Below are positions 34,537 through 44,200 of a stretch of 64,000 bases of DNA, piece by piece. The position numbers and the translations under genes were made by a program. Source of the DNA: CALBPI01 sp045110335 (GTDB lineage Bacteria > Pseudomonadota > Gammaproteobacteria > Steroidobacterales > Woeseiaceae); assembly GCA_045110335.1 (NCBI GenBank), contig JBGCGB010000024.1:124001-188000 (forward strand), read 5' to 3'. A model generated the notes under the pieces. It did no database searches, was not told the origin of the DNA, and saw nothing but the letters and a program-made list of their open reading frames with translations. Numbering within the stretch: the stretch's first letter is position 1; every line of letters begins with the position of its first letter.

Positions 34537-36168
34537 ATGCAGGGGCTCATGATGGATAAGCCGCTCTTGGTCAGCAGTATTGCTGAACATGCGGCGCGTT
34601 TTCACTCGCAGGCGGAAATTGTATCGGTGACGATGGATAATCCGCGGCATCGATATACCTATGCTGAGTGTTTCGATCGTTCCCGGCAGTTAGCCAATGC
34701 GCTAACCGCGCTGGATCTGTCGCAAGGCGACCGTGTTGCCACGCTTGCCTGGAATGATTACCGACATATGGAAGCTTACTACGGTATATCCGGCGCTGGT
34801 TTCGTATGCCACACCATCAACCCGCGGCTGTTTCCCGAACAATTGATCTACATCATCAACCATGCCGAAGACCGCGTGTTGTTTGTCGATCCCATGTTCT
34901 TGCCACTGATTGAAAAAATCAGCGATCAACTGCCAACATTGGAACACGTCATCGTGCTTTCCGGCCCGGACAGCCTGCCGACGACGGGCTTGACGGTGAA
35001 AGACTATGAGTCATTTATTGGTGAGCAGCCGACGACATTCGATTGGCCAGTCTTGGATGAATTATCGGCGGCGGCGCTCTGTTATACATCGGGTACAACG
35101 GGCAACCCCAAAGGCGTCTTGTACTCGCATCGCTCGACAGTTTTGCATGCAATTGTCGGCTTGATGCCCGATGTCTTGAATGTTTCGCGCTCGGATTGCG
35201 TCTTACCGGTCGTTCCCCTGTTCCACGTTAACGCATGGGGTATTCCTTATTGCGCACCGATGGTGGGGGCCAAGATTGTCATGCCGGGCCCGAAAATGGG
35301 CGATGGCGAAACCCTATTCACGCTGTTGACGGAAGAGCAAGTGACGCTTGCTTTGGGTGTCCCGACAGTGTGGCTGGCATTATTGGACTATGCCGAGCGC
35401 AATGAGTTACGGCTTTCGCATCTTCAGCGCACGGTTGTCGGTGGCGCCGCAGTGCCCGCCTCGATGATCGAGGCGTTTCGTGATCAACACGACGTCGTCG
35501 TCCACCAGGGTTGGGGCATGACAGAAATGAGCCCGTTGGGGACGTTAAACAAGTTATTGCCGAAACATGAATCGCTCAGTGATGAAGAGAAGGTCAAGAT
35601 CCAGACGAAAGCCGGTCGTGGTATCTTCGGCGTGGAGATGAAAATCGTCGATGACGAGGGCAACGAACAACCCTGGGATGGCGTTGCTTACGGCGCACTG
35701 ATGGTGCGAGGGCCATGGATTTGTAACGACTACTACAAATTGGAGGGCGCCGCAGATACCCACGACAAAGATGGCTGGTTCCATACCGGCGATGTGGCGA
35801 CCATCGATGCGGATGGCTTCATGGCCATTACCGATCGAACCAAAGATGTCATCAAGTCGGGTGGAGAGTGGATCAGTTCGATCGATCTTGAGAATACTGC
35901 GGTCGGCCATCCATCCGTTGCGGAAGCCGCCGTTATTGGCGTGGCGCACCCCAAATGGACGGAGCGCCCGTTGCTGATTGTGGTGGCTAAAGAGGGTGAG
36001 CAGGTTTCTAAAGCTGACGTGCTTGGTTATCTGGATGGTAAAATTGCCAAATGGTGGACGCCCGATGATGTGGTTTTCGTTGATGAGTTGCCGCACACCG
36101 CGACCGGTAAGATTAAGAAGACGGTGTTACGTGAGCAGTTCAGCGATTACCAATTGCCTACGGAGTGA
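34537..36168 (+). CDS. Medium/long-chain acyl-CoA synthetase (AMP-binding enzyme)
   Basis: ATG 34537 follows a GGGGG stretch and gives MQGLMMDKPLLVSSI, a common N-terminus in this subgroup; the upstream GTG at 34522 is unlikely. The 543-residue enzyme carries the P-loop YTSGTTGNPKG, HQGWGMTEMSP, the GWFHTGDVATID adenylate motif, and DRTKDVIKSGGEWIS. The C-terminal catalytic lysine is in TATGKIKKTVLRE. It activates a fatty acid to acyl-CoA with ATP, feeding beta-oxidation. It heads a rightward cluster with a small membrane protein, an SDR and an Mpo1-like protein. Confidence 0.94.
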   Translation: MQGLMMDKPLLVSSIAEHAARFHSQAEIVSVTMDNPRHRYTYAECFDRSRQLANALTALDLSQGDRVATLAWNDYRHMEAYYGISGAGFVCHTINPRLFPEQLIYIINHAEDRVLFVDPMFLPLIEKISDQLPTLEHVIVLSGPDSLPTTGLTVKDYESFIGEQPTTFDWPVLDELSAAALCYTSGTTGNPKGVLYSHRSTVLHAIVGLMPDVLNVSRSDCVLPVVPLFHVNAWGIPYCAPMVGAKIVMPGPKMGDGETLFTLLTEEQVTLALGVPTVWLALLDYAERNELRLSHLQRTVVGGAAVPASMIEAFRDQHDVVVHQGWGMTEMSPLGTLNKLLPKHESLSDEEKVKIQTKAGRGIFGVEMKIVDDEGNEQPWDGVAYGALMVRGPWICNDYYKLEGAADTHDKDGWFHTGDVATIDADGFMAITDRTKDVIKSGGEWISSIDLENTAVGHPSVAEAAVIGVAHPKWTERPLLIVVAKEGEQVSKADVLGYLDGKIAKWWTPDDVVFVDELPHTATGKIKKTVLREQFSDYQLPTE

Positions 36169-36177
36169 TGCGTAGCA

Positions 36178-36399
36178 ATGAGTGGTGCAATGGATCGCAT
36201 CAGGGCGTTGCCGATTTTCTTGTTAGTGCTCGCCGCTTTGATGAGCGGTAGTGCGTTGTGGTGTTTTATCCGGTCTGTGCCGGCACCCAAATTGGGCGGT
36301 ATATTGGCAGGAATTGCAGTGGGTTTATGGTTTGCGGCGGCGACGTCTATGCGGCGCCGGCAGATGATTTTGCAGGATGGTTCGAATGAAACAGGATGA
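36178..36399 (+). CDS. Small two-helix membrane protein, unrecognised
   Basis: This 73-residue protein has two hydrophobic helices (PIFLLVLAALMSGSALWCF and GGILAGIAVGLWFAAATS), joined by a short loop and ending in a basic MRRRQ tail. I do not recognise the family. It starts 9 bp after the acyl-CoA ligase stop, and its last 14 bases overlap the SDR start, so it appears to be a real, coupled gene in that cluster. It may be a membrane anchor or an accessory subunit for one of the neighbours, but nothing in the sequence shows this. Confidence 0.6.
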   Translation: MSGAMDRIRALPIFLLVLAALMSGSALWCFIRSVPAPKLGGILAGIAVGLWFAAATSMRRRQMILQDGSNETG

Positions 36400-37141
36400 G
36401 AAGCTCGCGAAAATGCGAGCGGTAGTAACGGGCGGAGCTAACGGTATTGGCGAAGCGATCACGCGATTGTTCGCACAACAGGGTGCGGAAGTATTGGCAG
36501 TGGACCTTCCGGAGACGCCGATCGTTCAAAAATACGATCGCGTGACCGGTATTACCGGCGCTGTTTGCGATGTGGCCGCCGATGACGCACCCGAAACCAT
36601 CGTGGCGTTGGCCGAGCAACACCTCGGCGGTATGGACGTGTTAGTCAATAACGCGGGAATCAGCCATGTGAAGAGCGTCGAAAAGAGTACCGATGAGCTC
36701 TGGGACACGATCATGGCTAACAATCTACGCCCCGTTTTTCGTCTGTCCCGAGCTAGTCTCCCGTTGCTGAGAAAGAGCCCAGCGGGTCGAATTATTAATT
36801 TAGGTTCCGTGTTTTCGATTTTCGGTGGTGCAGGCCTTTCCGCTTATTCGGCGTCGAAACATGCGATTGCCGGCTTAACCAAATCCATGGCAGCAGAAGT
36901 GGGTAGAGACGGGATTACCGTCAACTACATTCAGCCTGGTGCAATCATGACCGATATGACGCGAGAGACTTATCGCCGGAATCCCGAGATTCGCGACTAT
37001 TGGATCAAGAAGGCCGCTGTCGGGCGGTTGGGCGAGCCATTGGACGTGGCCAAAGTGGCTGTGTTTTTGGCCACAGACGACGCCGCCTTTGTGTCGGGTA
37101 CCGGAATTGTTGTCGACGGTGGGGCAGTGAATAACTTATGA
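36386..37141 (+). CDS. Short-chain dehydrogenase/reductase
   Basis: ATG 36386 is preferred over ATG 36377 because an AGGATGG site lies in range. The 251-residue protein has the classical SDR set: TGGANGIG cofactor loop, NNAG at about 88-91, and Ser141, Tyr154 and Lys158 as the catalytic triad (YSASK). The C-terminal PGAIMTDMTRE and FVSGTGIVVDGGAV are present. An NAD-preferring Asp40 follows the second strand (VLAVDLP), suggesting NAD use. It probably acts as a 3-hydroxyacyl or 3-ketoacyl oxidoreductase beside the acyl-CoA ligase, but the substrate is unknown. Overlaps the Mpo1-like gene by 4 bp. Confidence 0.92.
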   Translation: MKQDEKLAKMRAVVTGGANGIGEAITRLFAQQGAEVLAVDLPETPIVQKYDRVTGITGAVCDVAADDAPETIVALAEQHLGGMDVLVNNAGISHVKSVEKSTDELWDTIMANNLRPVFRLSRASLPLLRKSPAGRIINLGSVFSIFGGAGLSAYSASKHAIAGLTKSMAAEVGRDGITVNYIQPGAIMTDMTRETYRRNPEIRDYWIKKAAVGRLGEPLDVAKVAVFLATDDAAFVSGTGIVVDGGAVNNL

Positions 37142-37461
37142 GCCCGTCCGCATCGTCCGGCTTCGATAGTTTTGCGGCGTTCTATCCGTATTATTTGGCG
37201 GAGCACGACAATGTCATCTGCCGCCGGTTGCATTTTGTAGGATCGTTGCTGGTGATCAGTTGTCTGGTCGCTTTCGCAGTGACGGGCGTCGCGGGATGGC
37301 TCTTGGCAATGCCATTCTGCGGTTACGGTTTCGCCTGGATGGGTCACTTTTTCTTTGAAAAAAACCGGCCTGCCACGTTTCGGTATCCGCTCTATAGCCT
37401 GGCCGGTGATTGGGTCATGTTCAAAGATATTCTAATTGGACGCGTTTCCTTACGCCGCTAG
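37138..37461 (+). CDS. Mpo1-like (DUF962) membrane protein
   Basis: The 107-residue protein matches DUF962/Mpo1-like proteins. It has FAAFYPYYLAEHDNVICRRLHF at the N-terminus, then GYGFAWMGHFFFEKNRPATF and PLYSLAGDWVMFKDI, with two to three hydrophobic segments. The histidines in EH, LH and GHF correspond to the iron ligands of yeast Mpo1, a dioxygenase that alpha-oxidises 2-hydroxy fatty acids. Coupling (ATGA overlap) to an SDR and closeness to an acyl-CoA ligase support a role in fatty-acid alpha-oxidation, as inference. Ends one base before the convergent DUF1499 gene. Confidence 0.88.
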   Translation: MSPSASSGFDSFAAFYPYYLAEHDNVICRRLHFVGSLLVISCLVAFAVTGVAGWLLAMPFCGYGFAWMGHFFFEKNRPATFRYPLYSLAGDWVMFKDILIGRVSLRR

Positions 37462-38214
37462 TCAGTTCATCGCCTTCGATAATGCCTCGTTGAATGCGCG
37501 AATACGCGCGGCATTCTTACCGAGATCGCTGATGCCGACACGCGACTTTGAGCGGACGTCGACGACAACGCCATCGCCGCTGCGCGCTGCTCTGACGACG
37601 ACATCGTCTTTGTAGCCGTACCAGAAGGTGGTGTCTGTAGCTTCAAGTCGTCCATCCGTGGGTGACGTGTCAATGCCAGTCCAACCCATATCGTTAGCAA
37701 CGGCGGTTGCAGCGCCGATGACGGCAGAAGGACTGGTGTTCTCAAAACGCAGGGTAGCAAGATCCGGATAGGCGGCGATTTGTTTTGCCGCTGTTTCAGC
37801 CCCGGCGTATTCGACCGGATTGGATGCATTGGCCCGGTCGTCGACCAAAGCGACGAATGCGGGTGGGTTCACAGTGTCAGTGCTGATGTCATGTATCGCA
37901 GGTACGCTCTTGCCCGTTTGATAAACACCGAAAATATGGAAGAGCAACGCGCCTGAGGCAATGACAGTCGCCAAGGTTCGTGGTGTTTTGGGGTCCAGCG
38001 TCGTCTTTGTAGGCATGATAAGGCCGATCGCTGAGAGTAGGAAGGCGACTAGAGCAAACAAGGCTGCGCCCATGCTGATTTTTAGCGCAACACCAACGTC
38101 AAACAGGCCGAATCGGTGTCCCGGGCCAGCAATAATGAAGGCGATTGCCGCTGCAATGATGGCGCCGAAGCCAATGCCGCGAAGCCGTTCTGCCCAAGTT
38201 TTCTTTTGCATCAT
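37462..38214 (-). CDS. DUF1499-domain membrane protein
   Basis: The 250-residue protein has about three N-terminal membrane helices (residues 12-30, 43-66, 78-98), followed by a soluble DUF1499 domain. The domain includes NPPAFVALVDDRANASNPVEYAG and a repeating RLEATDTTFWYGYKDDVVVR motif ending in DLGKNAARIRAF. These domains are widespread in bacteria and plants but have no assigned function. It is convergent with the Mpo1-like gene and divergent from tesB. No operon partner is visible. Confidence 0.88.
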   Translation of the reverse strand: MMQKKTWAERLRGIGFGAIIAAAIAFIIAGPGHRFGLFDVGVALKISMGAALFALVAFLLSAIGLIMPTKTTLDPKTPRTLATVIASGALLFHIFGVYQTGKSVPAIHDISTDTVNPPAFVALVDDRANASNPVEYAGAETAAKQIAAYPDLATLRFENTSPSAVIGAATAVANDMGWTGIDTSPTDGRLEATDTTFWYGYKDDVVVRAARSGDGVVVDVRSKSRVGISDLGKNAARIRAFNEALSKAMN

Positions 38215-38302
38215 GCTGTTCCTGTAAGAAGTTGCGAAAGAGAATACCGCAGAGCGCAGTCATGGTCTAATAGTCGGGTACAGCAACGTTAGGTGAGTCA
38301 CT

Positions 38303-39202
38303 GTGGATCCCGTTTTATCAGACCTTTTGAATTTGTTAACGCTTGAGCGGATTGAAGACAATATTTTCCGCGGTGAGAGTCGTGACATAGGCAGTGCCCA
38401 AGTGTTTGGCGGCCAGGTGGTAGGGCAAGCGCTAGCAGCCGCGCAAGCCACGGTGGAAGGCCGATCGGCGCACTCATTGCATGCCTATTTCTTGAGACGT
38501 GGCGATATGGACGCACCAATCGTCTATGAGGTTGATCGCCAACGCGATGGTCGGAGTTTCTCAGTCAGACGCGTCGTCGCCGTTCAGCATGGACGCCCTA
38601 TCTTCAATATGGCCGCGTCTTTTCAGGTAGACGAGGAGGGCTTGGACCATCAGTTCGAAATGCCGGATGTTCCGATGCCGGAAACGCTGAAGGATGCACG
38701 CGAGATTGCCTGTGATTTTTCAGACAAAATGCCGGCGAAGATGCGCCGGTTCGCGACGCAACAACGACCTTTCGAGTTTCGCCCGGTGGAAGCACCGGCA
38801 TTTTTGACCAGAGAGGAGCGGGAGCCTTACAAGCATGTCTGGGTGAAAGCGGTCGATCGATTGCCGGAAGACCCGGATTTGCATCGCAGTATGTTGGCGT
38901 ATGTTTCCGATTATGAGTTGCTAGGGGCAAGCGCTTTACCGCATGGCTTGCCCTATGGTCTTGGGCGTATTCAGATGGCGAGCCTGGATCACGCGATTTG
39001 GTTTCACCGCCCGGCGCGTGTCGATGAATGGTTCTTGTATGCGATGGACAGTCCAAACGCAGGCAGCGGCCGGGGGTTTTCTCGCGGAAGAATCTACAGC
39101 CGTGATGGTGCGCTGATTGCCTCTGCATCGCAGGAAGGCGTTATTCGTCTTTGGGATGAGAAGCGCGGGCATACATCCAGCCGTGCCGGGCAGCAGGACT
39201 AG
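38303..39202 (+). CDS. tesB: Acyl-CoA thioesterase II
   Basis: The start is GTG 38303 with GGTGAG upstream. The 299-residue double hot-dog protein matches TesB: FRGESRDIGSAQVFGGQVVGQA, then AHSLHAYFLRRGD. The second repeat contains LAYVSDYELLG and MASLDHAIWFHRP, and it ends in GRGFSRGRIYSRDGALIASASQEGVIR. The Asp in the SLDH motif and the later Gln/Ser residues form the catalytic site. It hydrolyses medium to long acyl-CoA to fatty acid and CoA, relieving blocked beta-oxidation intermediates. It is convergent with the carbonic-anhydrase-like gene, 3 bp apart. Confidence 0.96.
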   Translation: MDPVLSDLLNLLTLERIEDNIFRGESRDIGSAQVFGGQVVGQALAAAQATVEGRSAHSLHAYFLRRGDMDAPIVYEVDRQRDGRSFSVRRVVAVQHGRPIFNMAASFQVDEEGLDHQFEMPDVPMPETLKDAREIACDFSDKMPAKMRRFATQQRPFEFRPVEAPAFLTREEREPYKHVWVKAVDRLPEDPDLHRSMLAYVSDYELLGASALPHGLPYGLGRIQMASLDHAIWFHRPARVDEWFLYAMDSPNAGSGRGFSRGRIYSRDGALIASASQEGVIRLWDEKRGHTSSRAGQQD

Positions 39203-39205
39203 GCG

Positions 39206-39733
39206 TTAGTCCGTTAACGCCGTCAGTTGTTCTGAAAATCGGGCAGCGTTGCTGACGTAGTGCGCCGCGCTGGCAGCCAGCATCGCTTTTTCGGGATCGG
39301 TTAGTGGGCGAACGACCTTCGCAGGGCTTCCCATGATCAGTGAACCGTCGGGAAAAGATTTGCCCTCGGTGATCAGCGAGTGCGCGCCGACCAAACACTC
39401 ATTGCCAACCACAGCACCATTCAGGATGGTGCTCCCGATGCCAATTAATGAGCGATCACCAATGTTGCAGCCGTGGAGCATGACGCGATGTCCCACGGTC
39501 ACATCTTCGCCGATCTCGAGTGGTATGCCAGCGTCGGTGTGCAAGACGCTGTTGTCTTGAATATTGCTACGTGCGCCGATTCGAATGTTGTGCATATCGC
39601 CCCGGACGACGGCACCAAACCAAACGCTGGCCTGTTCATGCAAAGTGACATCACCAATGACACTGGCTGTTGGCGCAATCCATTGCTGTTCACCGATATA
39701 GTCCGGCGACACATCACCCAGCGCATACTTCAT
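39206..39733 (-). CDS. yrdA: Gamma-carbonic-anhydrase-like hexapeptide-repeat protein
   Basis: The 175-residue protein is a left-handed beta helix of hexapeptide repeats (IGDVTL, VWFGAVVRGD, IRIGARSNIQDNSVLH). The three conserved metal histidines are in SVLHTD and VGHRVMLHGC. It resembles YrdA/CaiE. Family members bind zinc or iron; some are carbonic anhydrases, and for YrdA the activity is disputed. The C-terminal helix (LTDPEKAMLAASAAHYV) is standard. The start overlaps the gpmA stop by 4 bp, suggesting coupling. Confidence 0.93.
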   Translation of the reverse strand: MKYALGDVSPDYIGEQQWIAPTASVIGDVTLHEQASVWFGAVVRGDMHNIRIGARSNIQDNSVLHTDAGIPLEIGEDVTVGHRVMLHGCNIGDRSLIGIGSTILNGAVVGNECLVGAHSLITEGKSFPDGSLIMGSPAKVVRPLTDPEKAMLAASAAHYVSNAARFSEQLTALTD

Positions 39734-40473
39734 TTCTGTTTACCCTGGTTCGCTACGGCCGCGGCTGCGGCCGCGACAGCATCCGCATCGCCCAGAAACT
39801 CGCGTGAGATCGGGGAGAGGTCGTCGTTGAGCTTGTACTCAATCGGTACGCCGGTAGGAATATTGAATCCGGTAATCTCTTCCTCCGACACGCCATCGAG
39901 CATCTTAACCAGCGCGCGAAGGCTGTTCCCATGAGCGGCAATCAACACGTTCTTGCCGGCTTGTAGGTCCGGGGCAATGTGCGCATCCCAGTAGGGTTTC
40001 ACACGTTCAAGCGTCGTGGCGAGACTTTCAGAATTGGGGAGTGACTGGATACCAGCGTAGCGCTCATCGTTGCCCGGGTGGCGCTCATCATCGCTATCGA
40101 GTTCTGGTGGTGGTACGTCATAACTGCGTCGCCAGATATGCACTTGTTCGTCACCATACTTGGCCGCGGTTTCGGCTTTATTCAGTCCTTGCAGGGCACC
40201 ATAATGTCGCTCATTCAGTTCCCATGCCCGCACCACCGGCAGCCACATTTGATCCATCTCATCCATAACATGCCAAAGCGTGCGAATCGCACGTTTAAGC
40301 ACGGACGTGTAGGCGACATCAAAATGAAAACCTTGGGCTTTCAACAATTGCCCTGCCGCCTTGGCTTCGGCAATACCTTTTTCGGTCAGATCGACGTCGG
40401 TCCAACCGGTGAACAGATTTTTGAGATTCCATTCGCTTTGACCGTGGCGACAAAGAATGAGTTTACCGGGCAT
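39730..40473 (-). CDS. gpmA: 2,3-bisphosphoglycerate-dependent phosphoglycerate mutase
   Basis: The 247-residue product begins LILCRHGQSEWNLKNLFTGW, with phosphohistidine His10, and has the dPGM-specific insert (WELNERHYGALQGLNKAE). The second catalytic histidine is in IAAHGNSLRAL, and it ends with PTGVPIEYKLNDD. It interconverts 3- and 2-phosphoglycerate in glycolysis. The C-terminal tail is rich in alanine, which is not unusual. Lies 10 bp downstream of the NYN-domain gene on the same strand and overlaps the following gene by 4 bp. Confidence 0.97.
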   Translation of the reverse strand: MPGKLILCRHGQSEWNLKNLFTGWTDVDLTEKGIAEAKAAGQLLKAQGFHFDVAYTSVLKRAIRTLWHVMDEMDQMWLPVVRAWELNERHYGALQGLNKAETAAKYGDEQVHIWRRSYDVPPPELDSDDERHPGNDERYAGIQSLPNSESLATTLERVKPYWDAHIAPDLQAGKNVLIAAHGNSLRALVKMLDGVSEEEITGFNIPTGVPIEYKLNDDLSPISREFLGDADAVAAAAAAVANQGKQK

Positions 40474-40483
40474 ATCAGATTTC

Positions 40484-41242
40484 CTATTGACTAGAGACTA
40501 TGTAGTTGCCGCGTTGATCATCGTACTCAAGGCGGAGTTGATTGCGCTTTTCAGCTTCTTTGAGTAGATCAGAAAAGCTCTTAAAATCGTAGTAGTTTTC
40601 TGTGAATCCTGGGTGGACGCGGCGTAGCGTCTGTTTCACCAGTGATCCCCAGAGAGGGTCGTATTCCTGTTCGAGCGAGCGCACGATTTCGTGCGTCATG
40701 TCGATCGCGTCTTGTTGCTTGTCTCGCGGTGTTGGTTTTTTGCGGCTTCGGGTTGCTTTCTTTTTCTTCGGCGCTGTGCGCGCCAAGTCATCATAGTAAA
40801 TGAATTCGTCGCAATTACCGATCAGCAAATCCGATGTTGAGCTTTTGATACCGCAGCCAATCACGCGCTTGTCGTTTTCTTTCAGTTTCGAGGCGAGCGG
40901 CGAAAAATCGCTATCGCCCGAGATGAGTGCAAATGCATCAATGTGTTGTTTCGCATAGCAGAGGTCCAGTGCATCCACGACCATCCGTATGTCGGCACTG
41001 TTTTTTCCGCTCATTTTGGTGCGTGGAATATCGATGAGTTCGATACCATGTTCATGAAAGTTTTTCACAAACGTCTGATAGCCGCTCCAGTCACAGTAAG
41101 CCCGTTTGTAAACGATACGGCCCTTTTGAAGTAGTCGTCTCAATATTAGGTCGATCTCGAAAGCGCCGCCGGGCGCGTCCTTAGCGCCAAGCGCGAGATT
41201 CTCGAAATCAATGAAAACGGCGATGAGTGCTTCGTCAGCCAT
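40484..41242 (-). CDS. NYN-domain (LabA-like) protein with OST-HTH domain
   Basis: Residues 1-155 form a NYN/PIN-like nuclease domain. The acidic metal-site residues include Asp12 and Glu14 (FIDFEN), an Asp in the KNSADIRMVVDALDL helix, and SGDSDFSPLASKL. A basic linker follows (PKKKKATRSRKKPTPRDK, about 157-175). The C-terminal 75 residues fit an OST-HTH/LOTUS RNA-binding fold (YYDFKSFSDLLKEAEKRNQL). Such proteins probably act on RNA; bacterial roles are poorly defined. It sits between the NAD-glutamate dehydrogenase and gpmA on the same strand with short gaps (21 and 10 bp). Confidence 0.85.
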   Translation of the reverse strand: MADEALIAVFIDFENLALGAKDAPGGAFEIDLILRRLLQKGRIVYKRAYCDWSGYQTFVKNFHEHGIELIDIPRTKMSGKNSADIRMVVDALDLCYAKQHIDAFALISGDSDFSPLASKLKENDKRVIGCGIKSSTSDLLIGNCDEFIYYDDLARTAPKKKKATRSRKKPTPRDKQQDAIDMTHEIVRSLEQEYDPLWGSLVKQTLRRVHPGFTENYYDFKSFSDLLKEAEKRNQLRLEYDDQRGNYIVSSQ

Positions 41243-41263
41243 GTTAATCCTTGTGGTGGGACT

Positions 41264-44200
41264 TTAGTCCTGAATGAGTTTTGTCAGTTCGTCAACGGCA
41301 ACCGTTAAGGTTGCGAAATCAGTCTGATCCTTATCTTTCATTTGCGAGATCAATTGGTCCGTGCGTTCAAAGGCCTGAGGGTCTCTTTTCAGCATGTCAT
41401 CTACCGACCGTTCAGAAGCTCGGCATTGATTCAGCGAGTGAACGCGGACAGTCAGTTCGCGCTGTGCCCGGATGATGTTGTCTCTTAGCGTGCCACGCGC
41501 ACGGGCTTGCCAACGGCCGTCTGCGCTGAGATTGTCGATCGACTGCCTGACCCAGTCCAGTCGCAACCGTTCACCAATGGCAAAGTAGACCTTGGCAATG
41601 ATTGACACGTCACATTGTCTCAGCTCGGCAATTCGCACAATCTCTAACGCATCATTGACAAACGACAGCGCACTGACCTGATACGCGAGCTTGCTGGGCA
41701 CGCCCATGCTTTCATGTCGCTGCGACAGCTTCTTCAAGTGCGCCGCTCGCGGTGCGCTGAGGGTTTCCGTGAGATTATCGAAGACAGACCGCAACGGTTT
41801 GCCGAACGACTGAATCAACGCGTCACAATCCAGATCACCGTCATGCGTGCGTAACAACCAGTAACAGGCGTGGCGCATCTTTCGGGCAACAGCAAACATC
41901 ATTTCGTACTGGATATTAGCGGGGATGCGGTTATCCAGTGCCTCAATATCCTGCCAGATTTTCCGTGCACTCATCACGTCACGGGCAACGATGTAGGAAT
42001 CCGCAATGACCGGGATCGGGTAGCCCGTGTCCTGACTCGCACGAATCACGAAAGATGGCCCCATGCGATTGACGATGCTATTGGTCAGCAGTGTTCTGGT
42101 GATATCACCACCAAGCTGATGTGATTCAATAGCCTGGCGAAATCGTTTGCGTAGTGGTTTGGGGAAGTAAGCGCGCAACTCAGCGTGGTCACGGTCTGTC
42201 AACTCAGCCGGTGCAGCTGAGAGCCGTTGGTATAAGTCCAATTTGGCGTAACTCAGGACGACGGAAAGTTCTGGTCGGGTTAAGCCTTCGTTGGTGAGTT
42301 TGCGTTCTGCTAGCGCTTCGTCATCCGGAATTGCTTCGAGTGACCGATTCAGCAAACCGGATCTTTCGAGCGCATTGACCACTTCACGGTACTCACTCAA
42401 TCGATCAGAGGCATTTGCTTCCATCATGCTAAGCGCCTGAGTCTGCAGGTAGTTGTTGCGCAAAACTTGTTGCGCTACTTCGTCCGTCATTTCGGCAAGC
42501 AAGTCGTTGCGTTTGTTCATCGACATGCGAGCGCTTTGCATGATATCGCGCATGAGAATCTTGATATTGACTTCGCGATCGGAGCTATCAACGCCAGCGG
42601 AGTTATCAATGAAATCCGTATTGACGCGTCCGCCATGTCGTGCGAATTCGATGCGCGCACGTTGCGTGAATCCGAGGTTGCCGCCTTCGCCGATCACCTT
42701 GCAGCCGAGTTCTGCGGCGTTGACCCGTACTTGGTCGTTGCTGCGATCGCCAACGTCGGCGTCGGATTCGTTGCTTGCCTTCGCATACGTGCCAATACCG
42801 CCGTTCCAAAGCAGATCAGACGGCATTTTGAGTGCGCAGCGGATTAACTCGGGCGGGGACAAAGCGTCGACCGTGACGCCGAGCATTTTTTGGACGGGAG
42901 CGCTCAATGGAATGGACTTGCTATTACGCGAGAACACGCCACCGCCCGCTGAGATCAAATCGGTATTGTAATCATCCCAGCCGGACCTCGGCATGTTGAA
43001 CAGACGCTTGCGTTCCGCAAATCCGGTGGCTGCGTCAGGCGTCGGATCCAGGAAAATATGCAGGTGATTAAAAGCAACCTTGAGTTGGATGGTTTCGGAC
43101 AACAACATCCCATTACCGAAAACGTCACCCGACATATCCCCGATACCGACCACCGAGAATAAGTCCGTTTGTGTATCGACGCCGCTTTCACGGAAGTGCC
43201 GTTTGACGGCTTCCCAAGCGCCGCGCGCTGTAATCGCCATTTTCTTGTGGTCATACCCGGCTGAACCACCGGAGGCGAAGGCATCACCGAGCCAAAAGTC
43301 TCTGGCGACGGCGATCTCATTCGCCGTATCCGAAAAAGTTGCGGTGCCTTTATCAGCGGCAACCACCAAATAAGGGTCGGCTTTATCCCGAACAACGATT
43401 TGCGCGGGTGGAACGATCTCGCCGTTGACCAAGTTGTCAGTGACGGACAACAACGCGCCGATAAAGATTTTATAGCACGCAGTGACTTCCCGAAAAATCT
43501 CGTCACGTCCAGTGGTCGGGAGTTGCTTCGGATAGAAGCCGCCTTTGGCGCCGGTCGGCACAATCACAGTGTTTTTAACGGTTTGCGCTTTCATCAAACC
43601 GAGAACCTCTGTCCGAAAGTCCTCGCGGCGATCAGACCATCGCAGCCCGCCACGGGCGACATCACCGGCTCTTAGGTGAACGCCTTCCACGCGCGTTGAA
43701 TACACAAAAATCTCATGGGCTGGACGTGGCAGTGGCGCTTCTTCGACCCGGTCGGTTTCAATCTTAAAAGCAATCGCATCGGCCCATTGCTGTTGCTCGT
43801 CTTGCCAAAAGAAATTGCAGCGCATGGTTGCCGTCATCGCGCTAAAAATGGCGCGAAGCGCTCGATCGGCATCCAGGTTGTTCGCTTGTGCGATTTCTTG
43901 CTCGACCTGCTCGCGACGTCGTGTGAGATGGCGTCGACTGGTCTTGGCCGCTGGGTCGAACGCTGCAACGAACCATCGATAAACGGATCTCGAGAAGTCG
44001 GCATGCGTGCATAGCATTTCTTCAAGATAGTTTTGACTGAAGGGAAGTCCGAGCTGTAGCAGATACTTCGCATAGGCGCGGAGTAGCGCAACGGCGCGCG
44101 TGTCGAGTTCCGCGGCGACGATCAATCGGTTGTAACCATCGCTTTCAATGATGCCGCTGAGCTGTTGTGCGAAGCCGGCTGCAAACTGGTCCTGGTTCTT

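Noticed and set aside
42453..42971. 172-codon and similar + strand frames inside the NAD-glutamate dehydrogenase gene
   Set aside because: All are antisense to an intact 1607-residue reading frame with clear motifs.
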